Assembly: GCF_000725545.1 (NCBI RefSeq)
Contig: NZ_JNZP01000001.1
Span: 558,001-622,000, forward strand
Source of the DNA: Streptomyces exfoliatus
Lineage (GTDB): Bacteria; Actinomycetota; Actinomycetes; Streptomycetales; Streptomycetaceae
Direction of reading: 5' to 3'
DNA: 64,000 nucleotides
Shown: positions 17,392 to 25,489 of the stretch, in pieces
Layout of the letters: each line of letters begins with the position of its first letter
Position numbering within the stretch: the first letter of the stretch is position 1
Program-made: the position numbers and the translations under genes
The notes under the pieces: model-generated
What the model was told of the DNA's origin: nothing
The model's input: the letters and a program-made list of their open reading frames with translations, nothing else
The model's database searches: none

Positions 17392-18341
17392 GACCGCAGT
17401 TCCTTGCCCGTCAGTTCGAGAAAGACGTCTTCGAGGGTGTGGCGTTCCACCGAGATGCCCTCGGGCATCACCCCGTGCTGGGCGCACCAGGTGGTGACCG
17501 TGGCGAGCAGCTGCGGGTCGACCGTGCCGGTGATGCGGTACGTGCCCGGCAGCGGCTCGGCGGCGGCGGTGCCGTCGGGCAGCGCCTTGAGCAGGGAGCC
17601 CAGGTCGAGCCCCGCGCGTCCGGTGAAGCGCAGGGTGTTGTCGGCGCCGCCCCGGCACAGTTCCTCGGGGGTGCCCTGGGCGGCGACCCGGCCGGCGTCG
17701 ACGATGGCGACGTCGTCGGCGAGTTCCTCCGCCTCCTGCATGAAGTGCGTGGTGAGGACCACGGTCACGCCGTCGGCGCGCAGCTCGCGGACCAGGTCCC
17801 AGGTGGCGCGGCGGGCCTGTGGGTCGAGTCCGGCCGTGGGCTCGTCGAGGAAGACGAGTTCGGGGCGGCCGACGACGGCCATGGCGAGCGCGAGGCGCTG
17901 CTGCTGGCCGCCGGAGAGGCGCCGGTAGGTGGTGCGGCCGCAGGAGCCGAGGCCGAGCCGCTCGACGAGGGCGTCCACGTCCAGGGGGTGGGCGTGGAGC
18001 TTCGCCATGTGGCGGAGCATCTCGTCGGCGCGGGCGCCGGAGTAGACGCCACCCGACTGGAGCATCACGCCGATCCGGGGGCGCAGGGCCGCCGCGTCGG
18101 CGACCGGGTCGAGGCCCAGGACGCGGACGGTGCCCTCGTCGGGCCTGCGGTATCCCTCGCAGGTCTCGATCGTGGTGGTCTTGCCGGCTCCGTTGGGTCC
18201 GAGGACGGCGGTGACGGTTCCCGTACGTACGTCGAGGTCGAGGCCGTCGACGGCGGTCTTTCTTCCGTACCGCTTGACCAGACCGCGTACGCGGACGGCG
18301 CTGTCGGCACTGGCGGCACTGTCGGCGGGCTGGTCTCGCAT
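17388..18341 (-). CDS. ABC transporter ATP-binding protein (DrrA type)
   Basis: The 317-residue ATPase has Walker A GPNGAGKTTT (about residues 47-56), the Q-loop VMLQSGGVYSG, signature LSGGQQQRL, Walker B LVFLDEP, and the switch His in VLTTHFMQEAEELAD. A C-terminal extension of about 90 residues ends HTLEDVFLELTGKELR, typical of the DrrA drug-exporter subfamily. I start it at ATG 18341 (MRDQPADSA). Longer starts exist, but TAGACT lies exactly 7 bases upstream of this ATG. It is coupled to the permease downstream. Confidence 0.9.
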   Translation of the reverse strand: MRDQPADSAASADSAVRVRGLVKRYGRKTAVDGLDLDVRTGTVTAVLGPNGAGKTTTIETCEGYRRPDEGTVRVLGLDPVADAAALRPRIGVMLQSGGVYSGARADEMLRHMAKLHAHPLDVDALVERLGLGSCGRTTYRRLSGGQQQRLALAMAVVGRPELVFLDEPTAGLDPQARRATWDLVRELRADGVTVVLTTHFMQEAEELADDVAIVDAGRVAAQGTPEELCRGGADNTLRFTGRAGLDLGSLLKALPDGTAAAEPLPGTYRITGTVDPQLLATVTTWCAQHGVMPEGISVERHTLEDVFLELTGKELRS

Positions 18342-18348
18342 GTCCGGA

Positions 18349-18354
18349 AGTCTA
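18349..18354 (-). promoter_or_regulatory. -10 element of the ABC exporter operon
   Basis: TAGACT on the minus strand ends 7 bases before the ATG at 18341. No ribosome-binding sequence is present, so a leaderless transcript is likely. Confidence 0.45.
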
Positions 18355-18399
18355 GAGAGCTTCCGGCGGTCCTCCGGTCGCGGGGCCCCCGGGCGGGGC

Positions 18400-18418
18400 T
18401 CATTCGTCCTACGAATGA
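18400..18418. promoter_or_regulatory. 19-bp palindrome in the sufR/ABC intergenic region
   Basis: TCATTCGT-CCT-ACGAATGA has perfect 8-bp arms and a 3-base centre. It lies about 45 bases upstream of the ABC operon's -10 and 32 bases (about three helical turns) from the iron box start. The protein that binds it is unknown. Confidence 0.5.
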
Positions 18419-18431
18419 TCATTTCCGCAGG

Positions 18432-18450
18432 TCAGGTAAGCCTTACCTGA
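18432..18450. promoter_or_regulatory. iron box (DmdR1/DtxR/IdeR-type site) upstream of sufR
   Basis: TCAGGTAAGCCTTACCTGA is a 19-bp palindrome (9-bp arms, one central base). It matches the DtxR-family consensus TWAGGTWAGSCTWACCTWA at 17 of 19 positions; only the two symmetrical outer bases differ. It is 72 bases upstream of the sufR start and 91 upstream of the divergent ABC gene. In Streptomyces the iron regulator DmdR1 binds such boxes. Confidence 0.7.
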
Positions 18451-18508
18451 GTGACGCATGGCACCGCGGCCGGTTCCGGCGCGGCTTGTCAGTCCGAGAT
18501 TAATTACG

Positions 18509-18522
18509 CAACAATGGCGTTG
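18509..18522. promoter_or_regulatory. putative SufR operator overlapping the sufR start
   Basis: CAAC-N6-GTTG (CAACAATGGCGTTG) matches the CAAC-N6-GTTG form known for cyanobacterial SufR sites. Its last base is the first base of the sufR GTG. A repressor bound here would block the sufR-suf operon transcript at its start. Confidence 0.6.
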
Positions 18523-19247
18523 TGAAAAACGTTGGCGAGGCTCCGGTGGAGGAACTCGCGACCGGCGAGCGCTCGACGCGCAACCGGGTCGCGCGGTCGA
18601 TCCTGGACCACGGTCCTTCGACCGTCGCCGATCTGGCGGGACGGCTCCGCCTCACCCAGGCCGCCGTCCGCCGCCACCTCGACTCGCTGGTCGCCGACAA
18701 GGTCGTCGAAGCCCGCGAGAAGCGCGTCTACGGGACCCGTGCCCGCGGCCGCCCCGCGAAGATCTTCGCGCTCACCGACTGCGGCCGGGACGCCTTCGAC
18801 CAGTCGTACGACTCGCTGGCCGTGGAGGCACTCCGCTGGATCGAGCGCAACGCCGGTGGGGAAGCGGCCGTCGCCGCCTTCGCCCGGGACCGCATCGAGT
18901 CCCAGGCGGGCGCCTACCGCGAGGCCGTCGAGGCGGCCGAGCCGGCCCGGCGGACCGAGGCACTGGCCAAGGCCCTGACGGCCGACGGGTACGCTGCCAC
19001 TGCGCGGAACGCGCCGGTCGGCGAGCAGCTCTGCCAGCACCACTGCCCGGTCGCCCACGTCGCCGAGCAGTACCCACAGCTGTGCGAGGCGGAGACGGAG
19101 TTCTTCTCCCGCCTCCTGGGAACCCACGTCCAGCGTCTGGCCACCATCGCCCATGGTGACGGCGTCTGCACCACGTTCATCCCGCACGGCGCCCCACAGA
19201 CCACCGAATCAGCATCCGCAAGTACGGCCGGGAGGAACCCCGCATGA
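18522..19247 (+). CDS. sufR: Fe-S cluster-sensing repressor SufR
   Basis: SufR is a winged-helix repressor that holds an Fe-S cluster and controls the suf operon. The 241-residue protein has an N-terminal HTH (about residues 20-80: [29 protein letters not shown]) with a wing ([18 protein letters not shown]). The C-terminal cysteines are at 171, 175 and 188 (LCQHHC ... QLC), plus Cys216, which are the usual cluster ligands. The GTG at 18522 is inside its own probable operator. Its stop overlaps the sufB start (ATGA), placing it as first gene of the suf operon. Confidence 0.9.
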   Translation: MKNVGEAPVEELATGERSTRNRVARSILDHGPSTVADLAGRLRLTQAAVRRHLDSLVADKVVEAREKRVYGTRARGRPAKIFALTDCGRDAFDQSYDSLAVEALRWIERNAGGEAAVAAFARDRIESQAGAYREAVEAAEPARRTEALAKALTADGYAATARNAPVGEQLCQHHCPVAHVAEQYPQLCEAETEFFSRLLGTHVQRLATIAHGDGVCTTFIPHGAPQTTESASASTAGRNPA

Positions 19248-20659
19248 CCACCGAGATCAGCCACCCCGAGCTCGAGGGCCTGGGTCGGTACGAGTACGGC
19301 TGGGCCGACTCCGACACGGCCGGTGCCACTGCCAAGCGCGGTCTGAACGAGGACGTCGTCCGCGACATCTCCGCGAAGAAGAACGAGCCCGAGTGGATGC
19401 TGAAGCTGCGTCTCAAGGGTCTGCGGCTCTTCGGCAAGAAGCCCATGCCGACCTGGGGCTCCGACCTCTCCGGCATCGACTTCGACAACATCAAGTACTT
19501 CGTCCGGTCCACCGAGAAGCAGGCCGAGTCCTGGGAGGACCTGCCGGAGGACATCAAGAACACGTACGACAAGCTCGGCATCCCCGAGGCGGAGAAGCAG
19601 CGCCTCGTCGCCGGTGTCGCCGCCCAGTACGAGTCCGAGGTCGTCTACCACCAGATCCGTGAGGACCTGGAGGAGCAGGGCGTCATCTTCGTCGACACCG
19701 ACACCGCGCTGAAGGAGCACGAGGAGCTCTTCCGCGAGTACTTCGGCACCGTCATCCCGGTCGGCGACAACAAGTTCGCCTCCCTGAACACGGCCGTGTG
19801 GTCCGGCGGCTCGTTCATCTACGTGCCCAAGGGCGTGCAGGTCGAGATCCCGCTCCAGGCCTACTTCCGTATCAACACGGAGAACATGGGCCAGTTCGAG
19901 CGGACGCTGATCATCGTCGACGAGGACGCCTACGTCCACTACGTCGAGGGCTGCACCGCCCCGATCTACTCCTCGGACTCGCTGCACAGCGCCGTGGTCG
20001 AGATCATCGTCAAGAAGGGCGGCCGCTGCCGCTACACGACCATCCAGAACTGGTCGAACAACGTCTACAACCTGGTGACCAAGCGCGCCGTCGCCTACGA
20101 GGGCGCCACCATGGAGTGGGTCGACGGCAACATCGGCTCCAAGGTCACCATGAAGTACCCGGCCGTCTACCTCATGGGCGAGCACGCCAAGGGCGAGACG
20201 CTCTCCATCGCCTTCGCGGGCGAGGGCCAGCACCAGGACGCCGGCGCCAAGATGGTCCACATGGCTCCGAACACCTCCTCCAACATCGTCTCCAAGTCGG
20301 TGGCGCGAGGCGGCGGCCGGACCTCCTACCGCGGTCTCATCGAGATCGGCGAGGGCGCCCCGGGCTCCAAGTCCAACGTGCTCTGCGACGCGCTGCTCGT
20401 CGACACGATCTCCCGCTCGGACACGTACCCCTACGTGGACGTGCGCGAGGACGACGTCTCCATGGGCCACGAGGCCACCGTCTCCAAGGTCTCCGAGGAC
20501 CAGCTCTTCTACCTGATGAGCCGCGGCCTCACCGAGTTCGAGGCCATGGCGATGATCGTCCGCGGCTTCGTCGAGCCCATCGCCAAGGAGCTCCCGATGG
20601 AGTACGCCCTGGAACTCAACCGGCTGATCGAGCTGCAGATGGAAGGCGCGGTCGGCTAA
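19244..20659 (+). CDS. sufB: Fe-S cluster assembly protein SufB
   Basis: SufB is the scaffold subunit of the SufBCD complex, which builds Fe-S clusters from SufS-derived sulfur. The 471-residue protein has the family beta-helix core with [24 protein letters not shown], the conserved EGCTAP (Cys in the sulfur tunnel), [27 protein letters not shown] and the end-domain [23 protein letters not shown] at 19244 overlaps the sufR stop. Its length is normal. It is followed after 61 bases by sufD. Confidence 0.97.
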   Translation: MTTEISHPELEGLGRYEYGWADSDTAGATAKRGLNEDVVRDISAKKNEPEWMLKLRLKGLRLFGKKPMPTWGSDLSGIDFDNIKYFVRSTEKQAESWEDLPEDIKNTYDKLGIPEAEKQRLVAGVAAQYESEVVYHQIREDLEEQGVIFVDTDTALKEHEELFREYFGTVIPVGDNKFASLNTAVWSGGSFIYVPKGVQVEIPLQAYFRINTENMGQFERTLIIVDEDAYVHYVEGCTAPIYSSDSLHSAVVEIIVKKGGRCRYTTIQNWSNNVYNLVTKRAVAYEGATMEWVDGNIGSKVTMKYPAVYLMGEHAKGETLSIAFAGEGQHQDAGAKMVHMAPNTSSNIVSKSVARGGGRTSYRGLIEIGEGAPGSKSNVLCDALLVDTISRSDTYPYVDVREDDVSMGHEATVSKVSEDQLFYLMSRGLTEFEAMAMIVRGFVEPIAKELPMEYALELNRLIELQMEGAVG

Positions 20660-20720
20660 CCGCCACCGCACCCGCAGCGACCGACTCACACGTACGCAGG
20701 AAGAGAGCAACACGACAGCC

Positions 20721-21902
20721 ATGGCTGAGGCTCAGAACATCCCGGCGGGCTCCACCACCGCCGGCTCGATCGCGGTGGCCGCCGAGTCCACCGTCGCCAC
20801 GCGCATGAGCGCGCCCCCGTCCTTCGACGTCGCGGACTTCCCCGTCCCGCACGGCCGCGAGGAGGAATGGCGGTTCACCCCGCTGGCCCGCCTCCGCGGC
20901 CTGCACGACGGCACCGCCGTCGCCACGGGCGAGGGCGTCCGCGTCGAGGTCGAGGCCCCCGAGGGCGTCACCGTGGAGACCGTCGGACGTGAGGACGAGC
21001 GCCTCGGCAAGGCCGGCACGCCCGTCGACCGCGTCGCGGCCCAGGCGTACTCCTCCTTCGAGAAGGCCTCGGTCGTCACCGTCGCCAAGGAGGCCGTCCT
21101 CACCGAGCCCATCCGCATCGCCGTGCACGGCCAGGGCGGCGTCGCCTTCGGCCACCAGGTGATCGAGCTCGGCGCCTTCGCCGAGGCCGTCGTGGTCATC
21201 GACCACACCGGTGACGCGGTGCTCGCCGCCAACGTCGACTACGTCCTCGGCGACGGCGCCAAGCTGACCGTCGTCTCCGTCCAGGACTGGGACGAGAAGG
21301 CCGTCCACGTCGCCCAGCACAACGCGCTGGTCGGCCGCGACGCCTCCTTCAAGTCGGTCGTCGTCACCTTCGGCGGCGACGTCGTCCGCATCCACCCGCG
21401 CGTGCGCTACGCCGCCCCCGGCGGCGAGGCCGAGCTCTTCGGTCTGTACTTCACCGACGCGGGCCAGCACCAGGAGCACCGCCTCCTGGTCGACCACGAC
21501 GCCCCGCACTGCAAGTCCAACGTGGCCTACAAGGGCGCGCTGCAGGGCCAGGACGCTCATGCCGTCTGGATCGGCGACGTGCTCATCCAGGCCGCCGCCG
21601 AGGGCACCGACACGTACGAGCTCAACCGGAACCTGGTCCTCACGGACGGCGCCCGGGTCGACTCCGTACCGAACCTGGAGATCGAGACCGGCGAGATCGC
21701 CGGCGCCGGTCACGCCTCGGCCACCGGCCGCTTCGACGACGAGCAGCTCTTCTACCTGATGTCCCGCGGCATCCCGGAGTCCGAGGCCCGCCGCCTCGTC
21801 GTCCGTGGCTTCTTCGCGGAGCTGGTCCAGCAGATCGGTCTGCCGGACGTCCAGGAGCGCCTCCTCGCCAAGATCGAGGCCGAGCTGGAGGCCTCCGTCT
21901 GA
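20721..21902 (+). CDS. sufD: Fe-S cluster assembly protein SufD
   Basis: SufD is the SufB-like partner in SufBC2D. The 393-residue protein has an N-terminal helical part (PVPHGREEEWRFTPL) and the beta-helix core, with EHRLLVDHDAPHCKSNVAYKGALQG and the C-terminal FYLMSRGIPESEARRLVVRGFFAELV, which parallels the end of SufB. ATG at 20721 has AGGAAGAGAG upstream at slightly long spacing. The stop overlaps the start of the Rieske gene by one base. Confidence 0.96.
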   Translation: MAEAQNIPAGSTTAGSIAVAAESTVATRMSAPPSFDVADFPVPHGREEEWRFTPLARLRGLHDGTAVATGEGVRVEVEAPEGVTVETVGREDERLGKAGTPVDRVAAQAYSSFEKASVVTVAKEAVLTEPIRIAVHGQGGVAFGHQVIELGAFAEAVVVIDHTGDAVLAANVDYVLGDGAKLTVVSVQDWDEKAVHVAQHNALVGRDASFKSVVVTFGGDVVRIHPRVRYAAPGGEAELFGLYFTDAGQHQEHRLLVDHDAPHCKSNVAYKGALQGQDAHAVWIGDVLIQAAAEGTDTYELNRNLVLTDGARVDSVPNLEIETGEIAGAGHASATGRFDDEQLFYLMSRGIPESEARRLVVRGFFAELVQQIGLPDVQERLLAKIEAELEASV

Positions 21903-22219
21903 TGGCCTTCGTCCGAGTCTGCGCGCTGAGCGAGCTGGAGGCCGACACCCCGAAGCGGGTCGAGGTCGACGGCACGCCGGTGTCGGTCGTGCACACCGAG
22001 GGCGAGGTGTTCGCCATCAACGACATCTGCTCGCACGCGAACGTGTCCCTCTCGGAGGGCGAGGTCGAGGACTGCGCCATCGAGTGCTGGCTGCACGGGT
22101 CGAGCTTCGACCTGCGCACCGGAAAGCCCTCCGGCCTTCCCGCGACGCGTCCGGTCCCCGTTTACCCCGTAAAGATCGAAGGGGACGATGTGCTCGTCTC
22201 CGTCACCCAGGAGTCCTGA
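21902..22219 (+). CDS. Rieske-type ferredoxin in the suf operon
   Basis: The 105-residue protein is a bare Rieske [2Fe-2S] domain: Cys43-x-His45 (CSHANVSLSEGEVEDC) and Cys62-x2-His65 (CWLHGSSFD) with the usual second-loop GxPxxxP-type ending. It resembles the ferredoxin subunits of dioxygenases, but here it sits between sufD and sufC, a place conserved in actinobacteria. An electron-transfer role in cluster assembly is inferred from position. ATG at 21902 shares its A with the sufD stop (TGATG), so the genes are coupled. Confidence 0.92.
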   Translation: MAFVRVCALSELEADTPKRVEVDGTPVSVVHTEGEVFAINDICSHANVSLSEGEVEDCAIECWLHGSSFDLRTGKPSGLPATRPVPVYPVKIEGDDVLVSVTQES

Positions 22220-22226
22220 GTCACCC

Positions 22227-22994
22227 ATGGCAACGCTTGAAATCCGCGACCTGCACGTCTCCGTCGTAGCCGAGAACGGCACCAAGGAGATCCTCAAGGG
22301 CGTCGACCTGACCGTGAAGCAGGGCGAGACCCACGCCATCATGGGCCCCAACGGCTCCGGCAAGTCGACCCTCGCCTACTCGATCGCCGGGCACCCCAAG
22401 TACACGATCACCAGTGGCACCGTCACCCTCGACGGTGAGGACGTCCTGGAGATGTCGGTCGACGAGCGCGCCCGCGCCGGCATGTTCCTGGCCATGCAGT
22501 ACCCGGTCGAGGTCCCCGGCGTCTCGGTCTCCAACTTCCTGCGCACGTCGGCGACGGCGATCCGCGGCGAGGCCCCCAAGCTGCGCACCTGGGTGAAGGA
22601 GGTCAAGTCCGCGATGGAGCAGCTCCAGATGGACCCGGCCTTCGCCGAGCGCAACGTCAACGAGGGCTTCTCCGGCGGTGAGAAGAAGCGCCACGAGATC
22701 CTCCAGATGGAGCTCCTCAAGCCGAAGATCGCGATCCTCGACGAGACCGACTCCGGCCTCGACGTCGACGCGCTCCGCCAGGTCTCCGACGGCGTCAACC
22801 GCGTCCGCGAGACCGGTGAGGTCGGGACGCTGCTGATCACGCACTACACCCGGATCCTCCGCTACATCAAGCCCGACTTCGTGCACGTCTTCTCCGGCGG
22901 CCGCATCGTCGAGTCCGGCGGCGCCGAGCTCGCCGACAAGCTGGAGAACGAGGGCTACGAGGCCTACAGCACGAAGGGTGGCGCATCCGCGTGA
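22227..22994 (+). CDS. sufC: Fe-S cluster assembly ATPase SufC
   Basis: SufC is the ABC-type ATPase that drives conformational change in SufBCD. The 255-residue protein has Walker A GPNGSGKST (about residues 40-48), signature FSGGEKKRHEI, Walker B IAILDETDSGLD with the SufC-typical ETDSGLD, and the H-loop LITHYTRILRYI. ATG at 22227 has AGGAG 13 bases upstream; an upstream in-frame ATG at 22188 lies inside the Rieske gene and is rejected. The stop overlaps sufS (GTGA). Confidence 0.97.
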   Translation: MATLEIRDLHVSVVAENGTKEILKGVDLTVKQGETHAIMGPNGSGKSTLAYSIAGHPKYTITSGTVTLDGEDVLEMSVDERARAGMFLAMQYPVEVPGVSVSNFLRTSATAIRGEAPKLRTWVKEVKSAMEQLQMDPAFAERNVNEGFSGGEKKRHEILQMELLKPKIAILDETDSGLDVDALRQVSDGVNRVRETGEVGTLLITHYTRILRYIKPDFVHVFSGGRIVESGGAELADKLENEGYEAYSTKGGASA

Positions 22995-24259
22995 CATCTG
23001 CCCACCAGGGGCTCTCCGGCCTCCTCGACACCGAGGCGATCCGCAAGGACTTCCCGCTCCTGGATCGCGTGGTCCACGACGGCAAGAAGATCGTGTACCT
23101 CGACTCCGCGGCGACCTCGCAGAAGCCGCGGCAGGTCCTCGACGCGCTCAACGAGTACTACGAGCGGCACAACGCCAACGTCCACCGTGGCGTCTACACG
23201 GTCGCCGAGGAGGCGACGGCGCTGTACGAAGGCGCTCGTGACAAGGTCGCGGCCTTCATCAACGCCCCGAGCCGCGACGAGGTGATCTTCACCAAGAACG
23301 CCTCGGAGTCGCTCAACCTGGTGGCCAACATGCTGGGCTGGGCCGACGAGCCCTACCGCGTGGACCACGAGACCGAGATCGCCATCACGGAGATGGAGCA
23401 CCACTCCAACATCGTCCCGTGGCAGCTGCTCTCGCAGCGCACCGGCGCGAAGCTGAAGTGGTTCGGCCTCACCGACGACGGCCGTCTCGACCTCTCGAAC
23501 ATCGAAGAGGTCATCACCGAGAAGACCAAGATCGTCTCGTTCACGCTGGTCTCGAACCTGCTGGGCACGATCAACCCGGTGGAGACGATCATCCGCCGCG
23601 CCCAGGAGGTCGGTGCGCTCGTCTGCATCGACGCCTCCCAGGCCGCGCCCCACATGGTCCTGGACGTGCAGGCGCTCCAGGCCGACTTCGTGGCCTTCAC
23701 CGGCCACAAGATGGTCGGCCCGACCGGCATCGGCGTGCTGTGGGGACGGCAGGAACTCCTGGAGGACCTGCCGCCCTTCCTCGGCGGCGGCGAGATGATC
23801 GAGACCGTCTCGATGCACTCCTCGACGTACGCTCCGGCCCCGCACAAGTTCGAGGCGGGTACGCCCCCGATCGCCCAGGCCGTCGGCCTCGGCGCGGCCG
23901 TGGACTACCTCTCGGCGATCGGCATGGAGAACATCGCGCGCCACGAGCACGCGATCACCGAGTACGCCGTCCGGCGCCTCCAGGAGGTCCCGGACCTGCG
24001 GATCATCGGCCCCACCACGGCCGAGGACCGCGGCGCGGCGATCTCCTTCACGCTCGGCGACATCCACCCCCACGACGTGGGTCAGGTGCTCGACGAGGAG
24101 GGCATCGCGGTCCGGGTCGGTCACCACTGCGCGCGGCCGGTCTGCCTGCGGTACGGAATTCCCGCGACCACGCGAGCGTCGTTCTATCTGTACTCCACCC
24201 CCGGCGAGGTCGACGCCCTCGTCGCGGGCCTTGAGCACGTACGGAACTTCTTCGGGTAG
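22991..24259 (+). CDS. sufS: cysteine desulfurase SufS
   Basis: SufS takes sulfur from cysteine using PLP and passes it on as a persulfide. The 422-residue class V aminotransferase-fold protein has the PLP-binding Lys240 (FTGHKMVGPTGIG), HHSN (137-140), DASQAAPH, and the persulfide-forming Cys380 in RVGHHCARPVC. The short loop around the active cysteine is of the group II (SufS/CsdA) type, which needs a partner such as SufU. GTG at 22991 overlaps the sufC stop. sufU follows 9 bases later. Confidence 0.96.
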   Translation: MTSAHQGLSGLLDTEAIRKDFPLLDRVVHDGKKIVYLDSAATSQKPRQVLDALNEYYERHNANVHRGVYTVAEEATALYEGARDKVAAFINAPSRDEVIFTKNASESLNLVANMLGWADEPYRVDHETEIAITEMEHHSNIVPWQLLSQRTGAKLKWFGLTDDGRLDLSNIEEVITEKTKIVSFTLVSNLLGTINPVETIIRRAQEVGALVCIDASQAAPHMVLDVQALQADFVAFTGHKMVGPTGIGVLWGRQELLEDLPPFLGGGEMIETVSMHSSTYAPAPHKFEAGTPPIAQAVGLGAAVDYLSAIGMENIARHEHAITEYAVRRLQEVPDLRIIGPTTAEDRGAAISFTLGDIHPHDVGQVLDEEGIAVRVGHHCARPVCLRYGIPATTRASFYLYSTPGEVDALVAGLEHVRNFFG

Positions 24260-24268
24260 GGGCTGGTC

Positions 24269-24739
24269 GTGAAGCTGGATTCGATGTACCAGGACGTCAT
24301 CCTGGACCACTACAAGCACCCGCACGGGCGCGGTCTCCGGGACGGCGACGCCGAGGTGCACCACGTCAACCCGACATGCGGCGACGAGATCACGCTCCGC
24401 GTGAAGTACGAGGGATCGCGGATCGCGGACGTCTCGTACGAGGGGCAGGGCTGCTCCATCAGCCAGGCCTCGGCGTCCGTCCTCAACGAGCTGCTCGTCG
24501 GCAAGGAACTGGCCGAGGCGCAGAAGATCCAGGGCACCTTCCTGGAGCTGATGCAGTCCAAGGGCAAGATCGAGCCGGACGACGCCATGGAGGAGATCCT
24601 TGAGGACGCGGTCGCGTTCGCCGGGGTCTCCAAGTACCCGGCCCGGGTGAAGTGCGCGCTGCTCAGCTGGATGGCGTGGAAGGACGCGACCGCCCAGGCG
24701 CTGGGTGACGACGAGAAGTCTGTGAGGAAGTCGGCATGA
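24269..24739 (+). CDS. sufU: SufU, zinc-dependent sulfur acceptor for SufS
   Basis: SufU accepts sulfur from SufS by zinc ligand swapping. The 156-residue IscU-like protein has Cys37 and Asp39 (PTCGDE), Cys62 (GQGCSISQASAS) and Cys129 (VKCALLSW), the four zinc ligands. The insert between the second and third motifs (about residues 80-115), which distinguishes SufU from IscU, is present. GTG at 24269. The stop overlaps the next start (ATGA). Confidence 0.95.
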   Translation: MKLDSMYQDVILDHYKHPHGRGLRDGDAEVHHVNPTCGDEITLRVKYEGSRIADVSYEGQGCSISQASASVLNELLVGKELAEAQKIQGTFLELMQSKGKIEPDDAMEEILEDAVAFAGVSKYPARVKCALLSWMAWKDATAQALGDDEKSVRKSA

Positions 24740-25074
24740 CCGAGAACGCCGAGGCCACGATGAAGCCGGCCTCCGAGGAAGAAGTCCGTGAGGCGCTGTA
24801 CGACGTCGTCGACCCCGAGCTGGGCATCGACGTCGTCAACCTGGGCCTGATCTACGGCATCCACATCGACGACTCGAACGTCGCGACGCTGGACATGACC
24901 CTGACGTCGGCGGCCTGTCCGCTGACCGATGTGATCGAGGACCAGGCGAAGTCCGCGACGGACGGCATCGTCAGCGAACTGAAGATCAACTGGGTCTGGA
25001 TGCCCCCGTGGGGCCCGGACAAGATCACGGACGACGGCCGCGAGCAGCTGCGCGCGCTCGGCTTCAACGTCTGA
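24736..25074 (+). CDS. sufT: SufT-like metal-sulfur cluster biosynthesis protein (DUF59/MIP18)
   Basis: The 112-residue protein is a MIP18-family (DUF59) domain: EEVREALYDVVDPELGIDVVNLGLIYG, then the conserved Cys in TLTSAACPLTDVIEDQ and NWVWMPPWGPDKIT. Members help Fe-S cluster delivery, and SufT is the usual last gene of actinobacterial suf operons. ATG at 24736 overlaps sufU. A strong hairpin follows at 25089-25125. Confidence 0.9.
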   Translation: MTENAEATMKPASEEEVREALYDVVDPELGIDVVNLGLIYGIHIDDSNVATLDMTLTSAACPLTDVIEDQAKSATDGIVSELKINWVWMPPWGPDKITDDGREQLRALGFNV

Positions 25075-25088
25075 TCGACCCCGTAGAG

Positions 25089-25125
25089 ACGGCCATGCCC
25101 TCCATAGACTGGAGGGCATGGCCGT
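25089..25125 (+). terminator. hairpin ending the suf operon and overlapping the VOC start
   Basis: ACGGCCATGCCCTCC (25089-25103) pairs perfectly with 25111-25125 across a 7-base loop, 15 bases after the sufT stop. It should terminate the suf operon. The loop is ATAGACT, containing a TAGACT -10 (25105-25110) that ends 7 bases before the ATG at 25118. The right arm holds GGAGGG and that ATG. Read-through mRNA would hide the VOC start, while mRNA begun at this -10 would not. Confidence 0.6.
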
Positions 25126-25483
25126 TTCTCTGTACCAAATCGCGATCGATGTCCACGACGCCAAGCGTCAGGCCGAGTTCTGGACTCGGGTGCTCGACTG
25201 GAAGGTGCTCTACGAGGACGACGAGGAGATCGTCATCGGTGCGGGCGAGAACGCGCTGCCCGGCATCGTGCTGCTCACGGTCCCCGAGTCCAAGACCGTC
25301 AAGAACCGTCTCCACCTGGACCTGACGCCCGACGACCGGGACGCGGAGGTGGAGCGGATCATCGGCCTCGGGGCGCGGCGGATCGACGTCGGGCAGGGCG
25401 AGGACGCGACCTGGGTGGTCCTCGCCGATCCCGAGGGCAACGAGTTCTGCGTGCTGCGGCCGAAGCGGTCACTCGTCGACTAG
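25118..25483 (+). CDS. VOC (glyoxalase/bleomycin-resistance fold) family protein
   Basis: This 121-residue protein has the paired beta-alpha-beta-beta-beta units of the vicinal-oxygen-chelate fold: LYQIAIDVHDAKRQAEFWTRVLDWKVLYED, KNRLHLDLTPDDRDAEVERIIGLGARRID and WVVLADPEGNEFCVLRP. Members include glyoxalases, dioxygenases and drug-binding proteins, and the activity here cannot be told. The ATG at 25118 is set by the -10 TAGACT seven bases upstream. The preceding GGAGG is too close to act as a normal ribosome-binding site. Confidence 0.85.
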   Translation: MAVSLYQIAIDVHDAKRQAEFWTRVLDWKVLYEDDEEIVIGAGENALPGIVLLTVPESKTVKNRLHLDLTPDDRDAEVERIIGLGARRIDVGQGEDATWVVLADPEGNEFCVLRPKRSLVD

Positions 25484-25489
25484 CACCGA

